Source: an uncultured Eubacteriales bacterium
Lineage (GTDB): Bacteria > Bacillota > Clostridia > Oscillospirales > CAG-272
DNA: 24,521 bases
Reading direction: 5' to 3'
Assembly: GCA_934371135.1 (NCBI GenBank)
Contig: CAKRNO010000020.1
Location: forward strand, 1 to 24,521
Below are positions 6,342 through 14,047 of this stretch, piece after piece. The first letter of the stretch is position 1. The number at the start of each line of letters is the position of its first letter. Both the position numbers and the translations under genes were made by a program. The notes beneath the pieces are model-generated. The model worked only from the letters and a program-made list of their open reading frames with translations. It was not told the origin of the DNA and did not search any database.

Positions 6342-7646
6342 ATGTCCATGTACAACAAAAAGAGCGTGGAAGATGTCGAAATCAAAGCCGGCACCTCCGT
6401 CCTCGTCCGCTGCGACTTCAATGTCCCGATGAAAGACGGCAAGATCACCTCGGACAAGCGTATTGTCGAGGCGCTCCCCACCATCAAGTACCTGCTCGGT
6501 AAGGGTGCGAAGGTCATCCTCTGCTCCCACTTCGGCAAGCCGCACAACGTGCTGACCGAGGGCTTCGGGCTCACCAAGAAAGAGAAGAAGAAAGTGGAGG
6601 CTCTCCCCGCAGAGGAGCAGGCAGCCGCCAAGGCGAAGATGCTGGAAGCTGCCAAGGGCGACCGTGAAAAGTTCACGCTGAAGCCGGTGGCAGACCGCCT
6701 CGCCGAGCTCGGCATCCCCGTCACGTTCGCGACCGATATCATCGGTGAGGACGCCAAGGCGAAGATCGCCGCGATGAAGGACGGCACTGCCGTGCTGCTC
6801 GAAAACATCCGTTTTGACGCCCGTGAGGAGAAGAACGATCCCGAATTCGCGAAAGAACTCGGCGCCTACGCGACCCTCTATGTCAACGACGCGTTCGGTA
6901 CCGCACACCGTGCACACGCCTCGACGGCGGGTGTCGCCATGTACGCGGGTCTGCCGGCAGTCTGCGGCTACCTCATCAAGAAAGAGATCACCGTGATGGG
7001 CAACGCCCTCGAAAATCCGAAGCGCCCGTTCGTCGCCATCCTCGGCGGCGCGAAGGTGTCGGACAAGATCGGCGTCATCAACAACCTGATCGATAAGGTC
7101 GATACCCTCATCATCGGCGGCGGTATGGCATACACCTTCTTCCGCGCACTGGGCTGCCGCGTCGGCACGTCCCTCTGCGAGGAGGACAAGATCGATCTCG
7201 CCCGCGAGACGATGGAAAACGCCCGCAAGAAGGGTGTCAACTTCATCATCCCCGTGGATAACATCATCGGTCGTGAATACGACGAGAACACCGTAAACAT
7301 GCGCATCTATTCCAATGCCATCCCGGACGGCTGGATGGGTCTCGACATCGGACCTGTCACGCGTGAGCTGTTCGCGAAGACCATTCAGGGTGCCGGCACG
7401 GTTGTGTGGAACGGCCCGATGGGCGTCTCCGAATGGAAGAACTTTGCCGCAGGCACGGATGCCGTGGCGAAGGCGGTCGCCGAGAGCGGCGCGATCTCCA
7501 TCATCGGCGGCGGTGACTCCGCGGCGGCGGTCGAGAAGCTCGGCTACGCCGACAAGATGACCCACATCTCCACCGGCGGCGGCGCCTCCCTCGAATTCCT
7601 TGAAGGTAAGGAACTGCCCGGCATCGCCTGCCTCCAGGACAAATAA
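6342..7646 (+). CDS. pgk: Phosphoglycerate kinase
   Basis: Pgk interconverts 1,3-bisphosphoglycerate plus ADP and 3-phosphoglycerate plus ATP in glycolysis. The 434-residue protein shows LVRCDFNVP (21-29), the SHFGKP substrate-binding segment, LLENIRF, VNDAFGTAHRAHAS, the nucleotide-binding AILGGAKVSDKI, and the GGGDSAAAVEKLG/STGGGASLEFLEG C-terminal motifs. It is longer than the usual 390-400 residues because of a charged insert at about residues 69-108, between the SHFGKP loop and FTLKPVA. The start at 6342 is served by AAAGGAG ten bases upstream; a second in-frame ATG lies two codons later. It forms an operon with tpiA. Confidence 0.97.
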   Translation: MSMYNKKSVEDVEIKAGTSVLVRCDFNVPMKDGKITSDKRIVEALPTIKYLLGKGAKVILCSHFGKPHNVLTEGFGLTKKEKKKVEALPAEEQAAAKAKMLEAAKGDREKFTLKPVADRLAELGIPVTFATDIIGEDAKAKIAAMKDGTAVLLENIRFDAREEKNDPEFAKELGAYATLYVNDAFGTAHRAHASTAGVAMYAGLPAVCGYLIKKEITVMGNALENPKRPFVAILGGAKVSDKIGVINNLIDKVDTLIIGGGMAYTFFRALGCRVGTSLCEEDKIDLARETMENARKKGVNFIIPVDNIIGREYDENTVNMRIYSNAIPDGWMGLDIGPVTRELFAKTIQGAGTVVWNGPMGVSEWKNFAAGTDAVAKAVAESGAISIIGGGDSAAAVEKLGYADKMTHISTGGGASLEFLEGKELPGIACLQDK

Positions 7647-7658
7647 GAGGTGACAGGA

Positions 7659-8417
7659 ATGGCAAGAACCGTTATCGCCGGCAACTGGAAAATGAACATG
7701 ACCCCGAGCGAGACCAAGGCATTCATCGAAACGCTGAAGCCGATGGTCGCGGGGAAAGACAAATGTGACATCGTGCTCTGCACCCCGTATGTGGACCTCG
7801 CGACCGCTGTCGAAGCGGCGAAGGGCTCCAACATCAGGATCGGTGCCGAGAACGTCCACTTTGAGGCAAAGGGCGCCTTCACCGGTGAAGTCTCCTGCGC
7901 CATGCTGAAAGAGATCGGCGTCGAGTACGTCATCATCGGTCACTCCGAGCGCCGTCAGTATTTCGGCGAGACGGACGAGACCGTCAACCTCCGCACCAAG
8001 GCTGCCCTCGCGGCAGGCTTCAAGGTGCTGCTCTGCCTCGGTGAGGTCAAGGAGCAGCGGCTCGCCGGCATCACCGACGAGGTCGTCGCCATGCAGACCA
8101 AGCTCGATCTCGCGGGTATCACCGAAGACGAGCTGAAGAACGTCATCATCGCCTATGAGCCCGTGTGGGCGATTGGGACGGGGCTGACCGCCACGCCCGA
8201 GCAGGCAGACGAGACCTGCGGCGTCATCCGCGAGACGATCGCGAAGATCTATTCTGCCAAAGCGGCGGAGGACATCACGATTCAGTACGGCGGGTCGATG
8301 AACGACAAGAACGCGGCAGAGCTGCTCGCGAAGAAGAACGTCAACGGCGGCCTCATCGGCGGCGCATCGCTCGTCCCCGAGAAGTTCACCGCCATCGTCG
8401 ATGCGGCGAACGCCTGA
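7659..8417 (+). CDS. tpiA: Triosephosphate isomerase
   Basis: This enzyme interconverts dihydroxyacetone phosphate and glyceraldehyde 3-phosphate. The 252-residue TIM barrel has Lys11 in GNWKMN, His95 in IIGHSERR, catalytic Glu167 in AYEPVWAIGTG, and the phosphate-binding YGGSMND and GGLIGGASL motifs. An in-frame GTG exists at 7650, but the ATG at 7659 is preferred because GAGGTG sits six bases upstream and the resulting N-terminus MARTVIAGNWKMN matches the family. It begins 12 bases after the pgk stop and is followed by a strong terminator. Confidence 0.97.
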   Translation: MARTVIAGNWKMNMTPSETKAFIETLKPMVAGKDKCDIVLCTPYVDLATAVEAAKGSNIRIGAENVHFEAKGAFTGEVSCAMLKEIGVEYVIIGHSERRQYFGETDETVNLRTKAALAAGFKVLLCLGEVKEQRLAGITDEVVAMQTKLDLAGITEDELKNVIIAYEPVWAIGTGLTATPEQADETCGVIRETIAKIYSAKAAEDITIQYGGSMNDKNAAELLAKKNVNGGLIGGASLVPEKFTAIVDAANA

Positions 8418-8473
8418 CGGCGCTCCCACGGGCATCTGACGGCGCCCCTCACGGGTGCCGCCCACCCGGCAAA

Positions 8474-8509
8474 AGAAAGACCCCGGCACCTCGGTGCCGG
8501 GGTCTTTCT
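8474..8509 (+). terminator. Strong, probably bidirectional terminator after tpiA
   Basis: A perfect 17-bp inverted repeat (arms 8474-8490 and 8493-8509), with a GC-rich core and AGAAAGA/TCTTTCT ends, lies 56 bases after the tpiA stop. The minus-strand lipoprotein gene ends at 8590, so the same hairpin can end both convergent transcripts. Confidence 0.88.
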
Positions 8510-8589
8510 GTACGGCGGGCTGCCCCGCCGGAGACTTTCTGTCCGGGGGCTGCCATGCCGTGGCTGTTCCGCGCGCACGGCAGCGGAGG

Positions 8590-9546
8590 TCACCGCTCGA
8601 TCACGCGCGTGACCGAAACTTTCCCCGAGGTGGTCGTGACCGCGATGTGCCCGCCGTCCGTGCCGACGGTGTAACGCTCGCCGACCTGCGTCTCCTCGTC
8701 GCCGAACTGCGAGGTGTATGTGCCGCTCCCCTTGGAGCGGAAGTCGATGACGTACGACGTCTCGTAAGAAAACTGGAATTTTACATTGCCGCTCACCGTC
8801 TCGATTTCGGTCTCGCCCGGCAGGACGTTTGCGCGCATGTCCACGAGCACCTCGCCCGACACCGAGCCGATGGTCAGCCGGGAGGCGGAAAACGTCTCAT
8901 TCGTGCAGGCATACACCTTGCCGCTCGTCGTACGGAGGCTCGCCTTCCCGAACGTGCCGTAGGCAGACACCTCGCCGGAGACGCTCTCAAGCTTCAGATT
9001 CTCCACCGTCGCATCACTGGCGGCGACGTTGCCGGAGACGCCGGAGAGCTCTGCCCAGGTCGCCGTGATCCCGCTGATCTCGGCGGTACCGGTATCCGTC
9101 TTGATGCGGACGGTGTCGAGCGCCTTTTCGGGCGGCAGGAGCACATAGAGATACTTGGCGCTCACCTCCCGGCGCCCAAGTTTGGATTGCAGGTACCTGA
9201 CGCGCAGGGTATTGCCGTCGTGCCAGTAGTACAGCTGTTCGTTCTCCGCGACAGCGACGGGGGTCTCCTCCGTCTTACCGGTATAAACATACTCCCGCAA
9301 GGTCACCTCGGTGACGTTCTCGTCGTGCTCGACGAGGACCACGCCGGCGCCCCAGTCGATGTCCAGGCTCCGCACCGTATCGACACCGAAGCTCGCCGCC
9401 CCGGCAGTGTATTTTTTCGCGTTGTCGTACTTATACTTCCCCGTCCAGGTGGTCGGACGGGTGGAGAAGTCACACGACGTGAGCACTGCAAGAGCAGCGC
9501 CGAGCAGTACCAGCGCGAGCACAAGGGATGTAATCCGTTTTGTCAT
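8590..9546 (-). CDS. DUF4097-like beta-repeat lipoprotein
   Basis: This 318-residue exported protein has a signal peptide with positive residues MTKR, a hydrophobic core and a lipobox ending in Cys25 (VLTSC), so it is expected to be a membrane-anchored lipoprotein. The mature part is built of short beta-strand units with recurring SGxV patterns (SGVSGNVAAS, ESVSGEVSAY, TTSGKVYA, GSVSGEVLVD, ETVSGNVKF, TTTSGKVSV), which is the DUF4097/putative adhesin beta-solenoid signature. Related proteins are often found with envelope-stress or PspC-type regulators, but no such partner is seen here. It lies 67 bases after rlmH in the same direction and may be co-transcribed. A GGAGGAA site precedes the ATG. 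The specific function is unknown. Confidence 0.85.
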   Translation of the reverse strand: MTKRITSLVLALVLLGAALAVLTSCDFSTRPTTWTGKYKYDNAKKYTAGAASFGVDTVRSLDIDWGAGVVLVEHDENVTEVTLREYVYTGKTEETPVAVAENEQLYYWHDGNTLRVRYLQSKLGRREVSAKYLYVLLPPEKALDTVRIKTDTGTAEISGITATWAELSGVSGNVAASDATVENLKLESVSGEVSAYGTFGKASLRTTSGKVYACTNETFSASRLTIGSVSGEVLVDMRANVLPGETEIETVSGNVKFQFSYETSYVIDFRSKGSGTYTSQFGDEETQVGERYTVGTDGGHIAVTTTSGKVSVTRVIER

Positions 9547-9613
9547 AAGTCGTTCTTCCTCCGATCGATGATGATTTTTTCGATTGAAGATGATCTTTCC
9601 GGCACCGGCGGTC

Positions 9614-10090
9614 TTATTTATGATATTTTTTCCCGGCGAGGATGGTCAGGCTGCGGTACAGGCTCTCGGCGACCATCACCCGCATGAGCTGGTGCGGAAA
9701 AGTCAGGCGCGAGAAGGACAGCCGCAGGTCGCACGCCGCCTTGACGGCGGGCGAGAGCCCGTGAGAGGAGCCGATCAGGAGCGCAACCTTGCCGCGCGTG
9801 TCCCCGGCGCTGCCGATGCAGGCGGCGAGCTCCTCGCTCGTCATTTCCCGCCCCTCCACGCACAGCGCGATCTTGTAGGCGCCCCGCGGGGCGGCGGCGA
9901 GGAGCTTTTCCCCCTCTGCCGACAGCGCGGCGCCTACTTTTCCGGGGTCATCCTCGTCTGTGATGCGCACCTCGGGGATGGTCACCTCGCGGAAATCGGC
10001 GAGCGCCCCGATGCGCTTCACATATTCCGCGAGCGCCTCGCGCAGGTATGGCTCTTTGACCGTACCGACTGTGATGAGTGTCAGTTGCAT
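9614..10090 (-). CDS. rlmH: 23S rRNA (pseudouridine1915-N3)-methyltransferase RlmH
   Basis: RlmH is a small SPOUT-class enzyme that uses SAM to methylate pseudouridine 1915 in helix 69 of 23S rRNA, on assembled 70S ribosomes. From the ATG at 10090 the protein is 158 residues, the standard length. It shows the N-terminal LTLITVGTVKEPYLREAL, the knot motif LLIGSSHGLSP and the C-terminal FPHQLMRVMVAESLYRS...KKYHK, all diagnostic. The frame could open further upstream at 10123, but the AGGAG before 10090 and the family N-terminus decide the start. Confidence 0.96.
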   Translation of the reverse strand: MQLTLITVGTVKEPYLREALAEYVKRIGALADFREVTIPEVRITDEDDPGKVGAALSAEGEKLLAAAPRGAYKIALCVEGREMTSEELAACIGSAGDTRGKVALLIGSSHGLSPAVKAACDLRLSFSRLTFPHQLMRVMVAESLYRSLTILAGKKYHK

Positions 10091-10174
10091 AGGCTCCTCT
10101 CCCGCGCGCTCCCCCGTTTCCACCCTTTTCCGGGGGTAGAGGGGCGATGTCGCGGCAAACTGAATATACAGGGT

Positions 10175-10193
10175 GCGTGGCGGATCGCCACGC
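10175..10193 (+). repeat. Perfect 8-bp hairpin in the leader of the 63-residue gene
   Basis: GCGTGGCG (10175-10182) pairs perfectly with CGCCACGC (10186-10193) around a 3-base loop. It sits four bases before the AAGGAGG ribosome site of the next gene. There is no T-run, so it is not a terminator on the plus strand. It could tune translation or stabilise the message. Confidence 0.45.
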
Positions 10194-10209
10194 CCGAAGG
10201 AGGCTTTGC

Positions 10210-10401
10210 ATGACGTTCCGTCCGCTCTCGTTTTATGATGCGCTTTCGCACGACCGCTGTGCGAGGGACAGCTACCGTCGCCTCACCCCCGAGGGGAAAA
10301 GCGCGCTCCTGACCCGTGCCATGCACGCGGAAAGTGCCGAAGAAATGCGTCTCTATGTCCTCTCGCTCCGCACGCGGGAAGACGCGCACGAGGATCGGTA
10401 A
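10210..10401 (+). CDS. Small basic protein, family not recognised (63 aa)
   Basis: The ORF begins MTFRPLSFYDALSHDRC and ends HEDR. An excellent AAGGAGG (10197-10203) six bases before the ATG supports real translation. The sequence is charged and helical-looking, with RRLTPEGKSALLTRAM and ESAEEMRLYVLSL. It has no signal peptide or membrane segment. The pattern of a helix with TPEGK and regularly spaced Leu resembles small soluble helical proteins, but I cannot name a family. It stands alone between the convergent cysteine desulfurase and the divergent rlmH. I did not find a clear promoter for it. Confidence 0.55.
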   Translation: MTFRPLSFYDALSHDRCARDSYRRLTPEGKSALLTRAMHAESAEEMRLYVLSLRTREDAHEDR

Positions 10402-10432
10402 AGCCGGAAATAAGAGGGCGCACCCGGAACAA

Positions 10433-10450
10433 CCGCAACCGGGCTTGCGG
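10433..10450 (-). terminator. Weak hairpin after the cysteine desulfurase gene
   Basis: CCGCAA/TTGCGG (6 bp, 6-base loop) lies 17 bases after the minus-strand stop and is followed on that strand by TTGTTCC. It is a weak terminator candidate between two convergent genes. Confidence 0.35.
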
Positions 10451-10466
10451 AGCGGTAACCCCGCCG

Positions 10467-11636
10467 TCAGCGCGTGCGGATGAGCCCCGTGACCCCCTCG
10501 GCGAGTGCCTCGACAAACCGGTCGATTTCCTCCCGCGTGTTATCGACGCCGAAGCTCACGCGCACGGTCGCGTCTGCCTCCCGCTCCGTGAGCCCGTAGG
10601 CGAGCATGGCGGAGGAGAGATGGCGGTCATGGGAGGAGCAGGCGGAGCCGCTGGAGATAAACATACCCCGGGAGGAGAGAAAATGCAGCATCGTCTCGCT
10701 CTTGAGAGAGGGCATCGTCAGGCTGACGATATGCGGCGCCGCCACGGGCGGCAGGTTCAGCCGCACCTCGGAGAGCGCCTCCATGTGCTGTACACGGTCG
10801 ATGAGGTAGGCGCGCAGGTCGCCGAGGTGCGCGATGTTCTGCTCACGGGACGCGAGCCCGAGGCGCACCGCCTCCGCAAACGCGGCGATCGCCGGCACAT
10901 TTTCCGTGCCGGAGCGGAGATCCCCCTCCTGTCCCCCGCCGAGCGTGACCGCGGCGATGCCGCGGTTCTTGATGACGGCAGGCGAGATCCAGAGGGCGCC
11001 GACCCCTTTGGGTCCGCGGATCTTGTGCGAGGAGACCGTCACGAGGTCACACCCGAGGCTCTTGACCGTAAAGGGCACCTTGAGAAACGCCTGCGTGGCG
11101 TCCACATGGAACACGGCGTCCGGGCAGGCGGCGCGGACGATCTTCACTGCCGCGGCGAGGTCATAGAGCGCGCCGCTCTCGTTGTTGACGAGCATCATGG
11201 AGACGAGGCAGACGTCCGGGGTCGCCTCGCGCCGCAGCGCATCGAGGTCGAGCACCCCGCCCGCCGTCGGGATGGCGGCGACGGTCATCCCCTCCCGCCG
11301 CAGAGCGTCAACGGGATGCGAGACGGAGGCGTGCTCCCCTGCCGTCGTCAGGATTTTCCCGCCCTTTCTGAAGCGGGGCTTCGCCAGGAGCCGACCCCGG
11401 ATGGCGAGGTTGTTCGCCTCCGTCCCCCCGGCGGTGAAGACGACCGTGCCGTCCGCGGCACCGAGCGCCCTACGCACGGCGTCCCGCGCGTCCTCAAGCA
11501 GACGTTCTGCGTCCGCCCCGCGCGCGTGGCGGGAGGACGGGTTGCCGAAGCGCCCCTCCGACACCTCGCAGTAAACGCGGAGTGCCTCGGGGCAGATGCG
11601 CGTCGTCGCGCTGTTGTCAAAATAGATCTCCGTCAA
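10467..11636 (-). CDS. Cysteine desulfurase (NifS/IscS-type, class V aminotransferase fold)
   Basis: This PLP enzyme takes sulfur from cysteine as a protein persulfide and releases alanine, supplying Fe-S clusters or tRNA thiolation. The 389 residues show YFDNSATT at the N-terminus, FTAGGTEANNLAI, His102 in GEHAS, the PLP Schiff-base Lys205 in VSSHKIRGPKG, RSGTEN, and the catalytic Cys333 in SSGSACSS. The start is TTG at 11636, because no ATG sits nearby, a GGGAG site lies about nine bases upstream, and the four-base overlap TTGA with the upstream stop implies coupling. No IscU-like scaffold or MnmA is adjacent in the window, so the sulfur acceptor is unknown. Confidence 0.93.
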   Translation of the reverse strand: MTEIYFDNSATTRICPEALRVYCEVSEGRFGNPSSRHARGADAERLLEDARDAVRRALGAADGTVVFTAGGTEANNLAIRGRLLAKPRFRKGGKILTTAGEHASVSHPVDALRREGMTVAAIPTAGGVLDLDALRREATPDVCLVSMMLVNNESGALYDLAAAVKIVRAACPDAVFHVDATQAFLKVPFTVKSLGCDLVTVSSHKIRGPKGVGALWISPAVIKNRGIAAVTLGGGQEGDLRSGTENVPAIAAFAEAVRLGLASREQNIAHLGDLRAYLIDRVQHMEALSEVRLNLPPVAAPHIVSLTMPSLKSETMLHFLSSRGMFISSGSACSSHDRHLSSAMLAYGLTEREADATVRVSFGVDNTREEIDRFVEALAEGVTGLIRTR

Positions 11637-12778
11637 AACCGTATCTCCCGGAGCATCCGCTCCACGTCGGGGATGTGCAGGTCATAGGTCTCCGCGGTCG
11701 CCATATAGGTGAGCAGGTAGAGGTCGCGCCCCTTGCCCGTCTGCCAGAGCAGATACAGCGTCACCTGATAGGTCTTGTCCCCGCGCTGCGCGGTAAAGGT
11801 GCAGGCACGGTAGGAGCACGCGCCGCCCGCGGGCGTGACAGCACCGGCGCCGCCCTCCTTGTCCGCCCAGTCCGGCTCCTCGACGACCGTAAAGGTCCCC
11901 TCGTCGAAGAAGTCTCCGTATTCTGCCTGGAGCAGCTTCCAGTAGTCCTCCTGCGTAAAGCCGCTGTCGCTGACGCCCGTCCCGTAATGGTCGAGCTTTT
12001 TCACGGCGGCATCGTACGAGAGCTTGTTCAGCCCCACCGATGCCCCGTCCTCCGTGACCGCGCCGATGAAGCCGTCGGAGAGATCCACGCGCCAGGCGTC
12101 CGGTACATAGAAGTCGAGCCCGAAGCGGTCGAAGCGGTTGGCTTTTTTCATGCCGTCCGGCGCCGTCTCGTCCTTGACCCCGAGGTCGGGGCGCGCCGCC
12201 GGGCTGTCGGCACAGATGCGGAAGCTCTCTGCCACGGCGGCGGCGTATTTATAGGTCTTGTCATAGTCCACCGTCCCGGTGCGCGTGTTCGCGTCCTTGG
12301 AGGCGGTGTATGTGATGACGTACATCCCCGCGGAGGGGTCATCCCCCACGAGCACGAAATACTGGTGGAAGCCGTACTTCACCCCCGCATAGGTGCCGTC
12401 ATACCGGTAGAGGTACGCCGGGTGGTCGGAGACAGTGAGCGTCTCCGGGGTGGCGGGGTCGAGCGCGTAGTCGGTAAAGTCGCGGCGCAGCTCCTCCTCC
12501 GAGGCGCTCCAGTAGGCGCCCATATCCGTCTTGTCCGTCCGGACGTACGCGACACTGATGTTCGCGGTGGACAGGTCGGAGAGGTAGGCAGTCACGGTGC
12601 CGGAGCCGCGCTGGTTGGACCATTCGTCCGGCACATAGAAGTAATACCCGTCCGTTTCCGGTTGAGAAACGAGATAAAATCCTTTGGGTGCGCCGTCGTC
12701 CGACCCGCAGGCGGCGAGCAGAACGCACACGGCGAGCAGCAGGAGCGCGAGGGCGCCGAAACGGAATTTACGCATCAT
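11633..12778 (-). CDS. Two-repeat lipoprotein, PsbP/DUF1795-like
   Basis: This 381-residue lipoprotein has a signal peptide (MMRKFRF then a Leu/Ala core) and a lipobox LAAC with Cys24. The mature protein contains two similar halves, about residues 33-195 and 213-381. Each opens with a FYVPD.W motif (YFYVPDEW, DFYVPDAW), continues with a YW.....E helix, and ends with YVITYTA/YLLTYMA and a final helix plus FRI/IRF. That pattern fits the PsbP/DUF1795 fold; this is inference, and the role is unknown. Its ATG lies inside the end of the preceding gene (11-base overlap), and its stop overlaps the next start. It is thus tied between two PLP enzymes. AGGGGGA precedes the tandem ATG-ATG start. Confidence 0.85.
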   Translation of the reverse strand: MMRKFRFGALALLLLAVCVLLAACGSDDGAPKGFYLVSQPETDGYYFYVPDEWSNQRGSGTVTAYLSDLSTANISVAYVRTDKTDMGAYWSASEEELRRDFTDYALDPATPETLTVSDHPAYLYRYDGTYAGVKYGFHQYFVLVGDDPSAGMYVITYTASKDANTRTGTVDYDKTYKYAAAVAESFRICADSPAARPDLGVKDETAPDGMKKANRFDRFGLDFYVPDAWRVDLSDGFIGAVTEDGASVGLNKLSYDAAVKKLDHYGTGVSDSGFTQEDYWKLLQAEYGDFFDEGTFTVVEEPDWADKEGGAGAVTPAGGACSYRACTFTAQRGDKTYQVTLYLLWQTGKGRDLYLLTYMATAETYDLHIPDVERMLREIRF

Positions 12779-14027
12779 GTTCCCCCTTGGCTTCGAGTAC
12801 GGCGCGCGCCGCGGAGAGGATCCCCACCTTGCCGCTCTCGTAGGTCAGCCCGCCCTGGAAATAGATGAGGTACGGCGCGCGGATCGGTCCGTCCGCCGAG
12901 AGCTCAAGCGACGACCCCTGCGTGAAGGCACCTGCCGCCATGACGACGGGATCACTGTACCCGGGCGTCTGGCACGCCTCGCAGGAGACGAAGGAGTCGA
13001 CGGGCGACCCCCGCTGCAGCCCGCGGCAGAATGCCACCATGAGCTCGGGGCTCCCGCACCGCACGACCTGGATGATGTCGGCGTGCGGCTTGTCCCACGC
13101 CGGCTCGGTCTCAAAGCCGAGGTGCGAGAAAATGTAGGCGGCGAAATGCGCCGTCTTGAGCGCCTGCGCCACAATGTGCGGCGCAAAGAAGAAACCCTTG
13201 TACATCGGCTTGTTCTGCCCGAGCGTCGCGCCGATCTCTCCGCCCTCGCCGGGGGAGGTCAGACGATAGCTGCACAGCTCCACGAGGTCGCGCCGCCCGG
13301 CGAGATACCCGCCGCATTCGGCGATCCCGCCGCCCGGGTTTTTGATGAGCGAGCCGACGATGAGGTCGGCGCCGACGGCAGTCGGCTCCCGCTCCTCCAC
13401 GAACTCGCCGTAGCAGTTGTCCACCATGACGACGGCGCCGGAGCGCGCCTTGACAAACGCCGTCATCGTCCCGATCTCATCGACCGTCAGCGTCGGGCGG
13501 TCGAGGTACCCCTTGGACCGCTGGATGAAGACCACCTTCACGCGGTCGCCGTGCTTTTTGAGCGCCGCTTCGATCCCCGCATAGTCGGGGGTGCCGTCGG
13601 GGAGCAGATCCACTTTGTCATAGTCCACGCCGAAGTCGCGCAGGCTCCCGCACCCGGGCTTGCCCGTGATGCCGATGACCTCATCGAGCGTGTCGTACGG
13701 CTTCCCCGCGACGGAGAGCAGCAGGTCTCCCGGGCGCAAAAGGGCAAAGAGCCCGATGGTGAGCGCGTGCGTGCCGCAGGCGATCGAGTGCCGCACCAGT
13801 GCCGCCTCCGCGCCGAACACGCGCGCGTAGATACGCTCGAGCGCGTCGCGCCCGCGGTCGTCGTAGCCGTAGCCGGAGGAGGCGCCGAACATCGCGTCGG
13901 AGACGCGCTCCTCGCGGAAAGCGTCGAGCACCCGCTCGGTGTTCACCTGCGCCACGCGGTCAATGTGCGAAAAGAGGGGGGCGAGGTCGCGCTCCGCCTC
14001 TGCGGTCAGTTTCTCGAGATTTGCCAT
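12768..14027 (-). CDS. Methionine gamma-lyase-like PLP protein (YnbB family, PF06838-type)
   Basis: This 419-residue fold-type I PLP enzyme has SGYGYDDRGRDALERIYA (51-68), RHSIACGTHAL, the PLP-binding VMVDNCYGEFVE, and the lysine motif GSLIKNPGGGIAECGGY with Lys229. These are hallmarks of the family annotated as methionine gamma-lyase family or older 'aluminum resistance' protein, and typified by Bacillus YnbB. The family may cleave C-S or related bonds, but substrates are not firmly known. AAAGGAA precedes the ATG. It starts 21 bases after the murD stop and overlaps the next ORF by 11 bases, so it belongs to the murD operon. Confidence 0.92.
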   Translation of the reverse strand: MANLEKLTAEAERDLAPLFSHIDRVAQVNTERVLDAFREERVSDAMFGASSGYGYDDRGRDALERIYARVFGAEAALVRHSIACGTHALTIGLFALLRPGDLLLSVAGKPYDTLDEVIGITGKPGCGSLRDFGVDYDKVDLLPDGTPDYAGIEAALKKHGDRVKVVFIQRSKGYLDRPTLTVDEIGTMTAFVKARSGAVVMVDNCYGEFVEEREPTAVGADLIVGSLIKNPGGGIAECGGYLAGRRDLVELCSYRLTSPGEGGEIGATLGQNKPMYKGFFFAPHIVAQALKTAHFAAYIFSHLGFETEPAWDKPHADIIQVVRCGSPELMVAFCRGLQRGSPVDSFVSCEACQTPGYSDPVVMAAGAFTQGSSLELSADGPIRAPYLIYFQGGLTYESGKVGILSAARAVLEAKGEHDA

Positions 14028-14047
14028 GGTTCATTCCTTTTCTTTTT

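Noticed and set aside
6291..8489. Long minus-strand open frame (732 codons)
   Set aside because: It is antisense to pgk and tpiA, with no ribosome site or recognisable domain.
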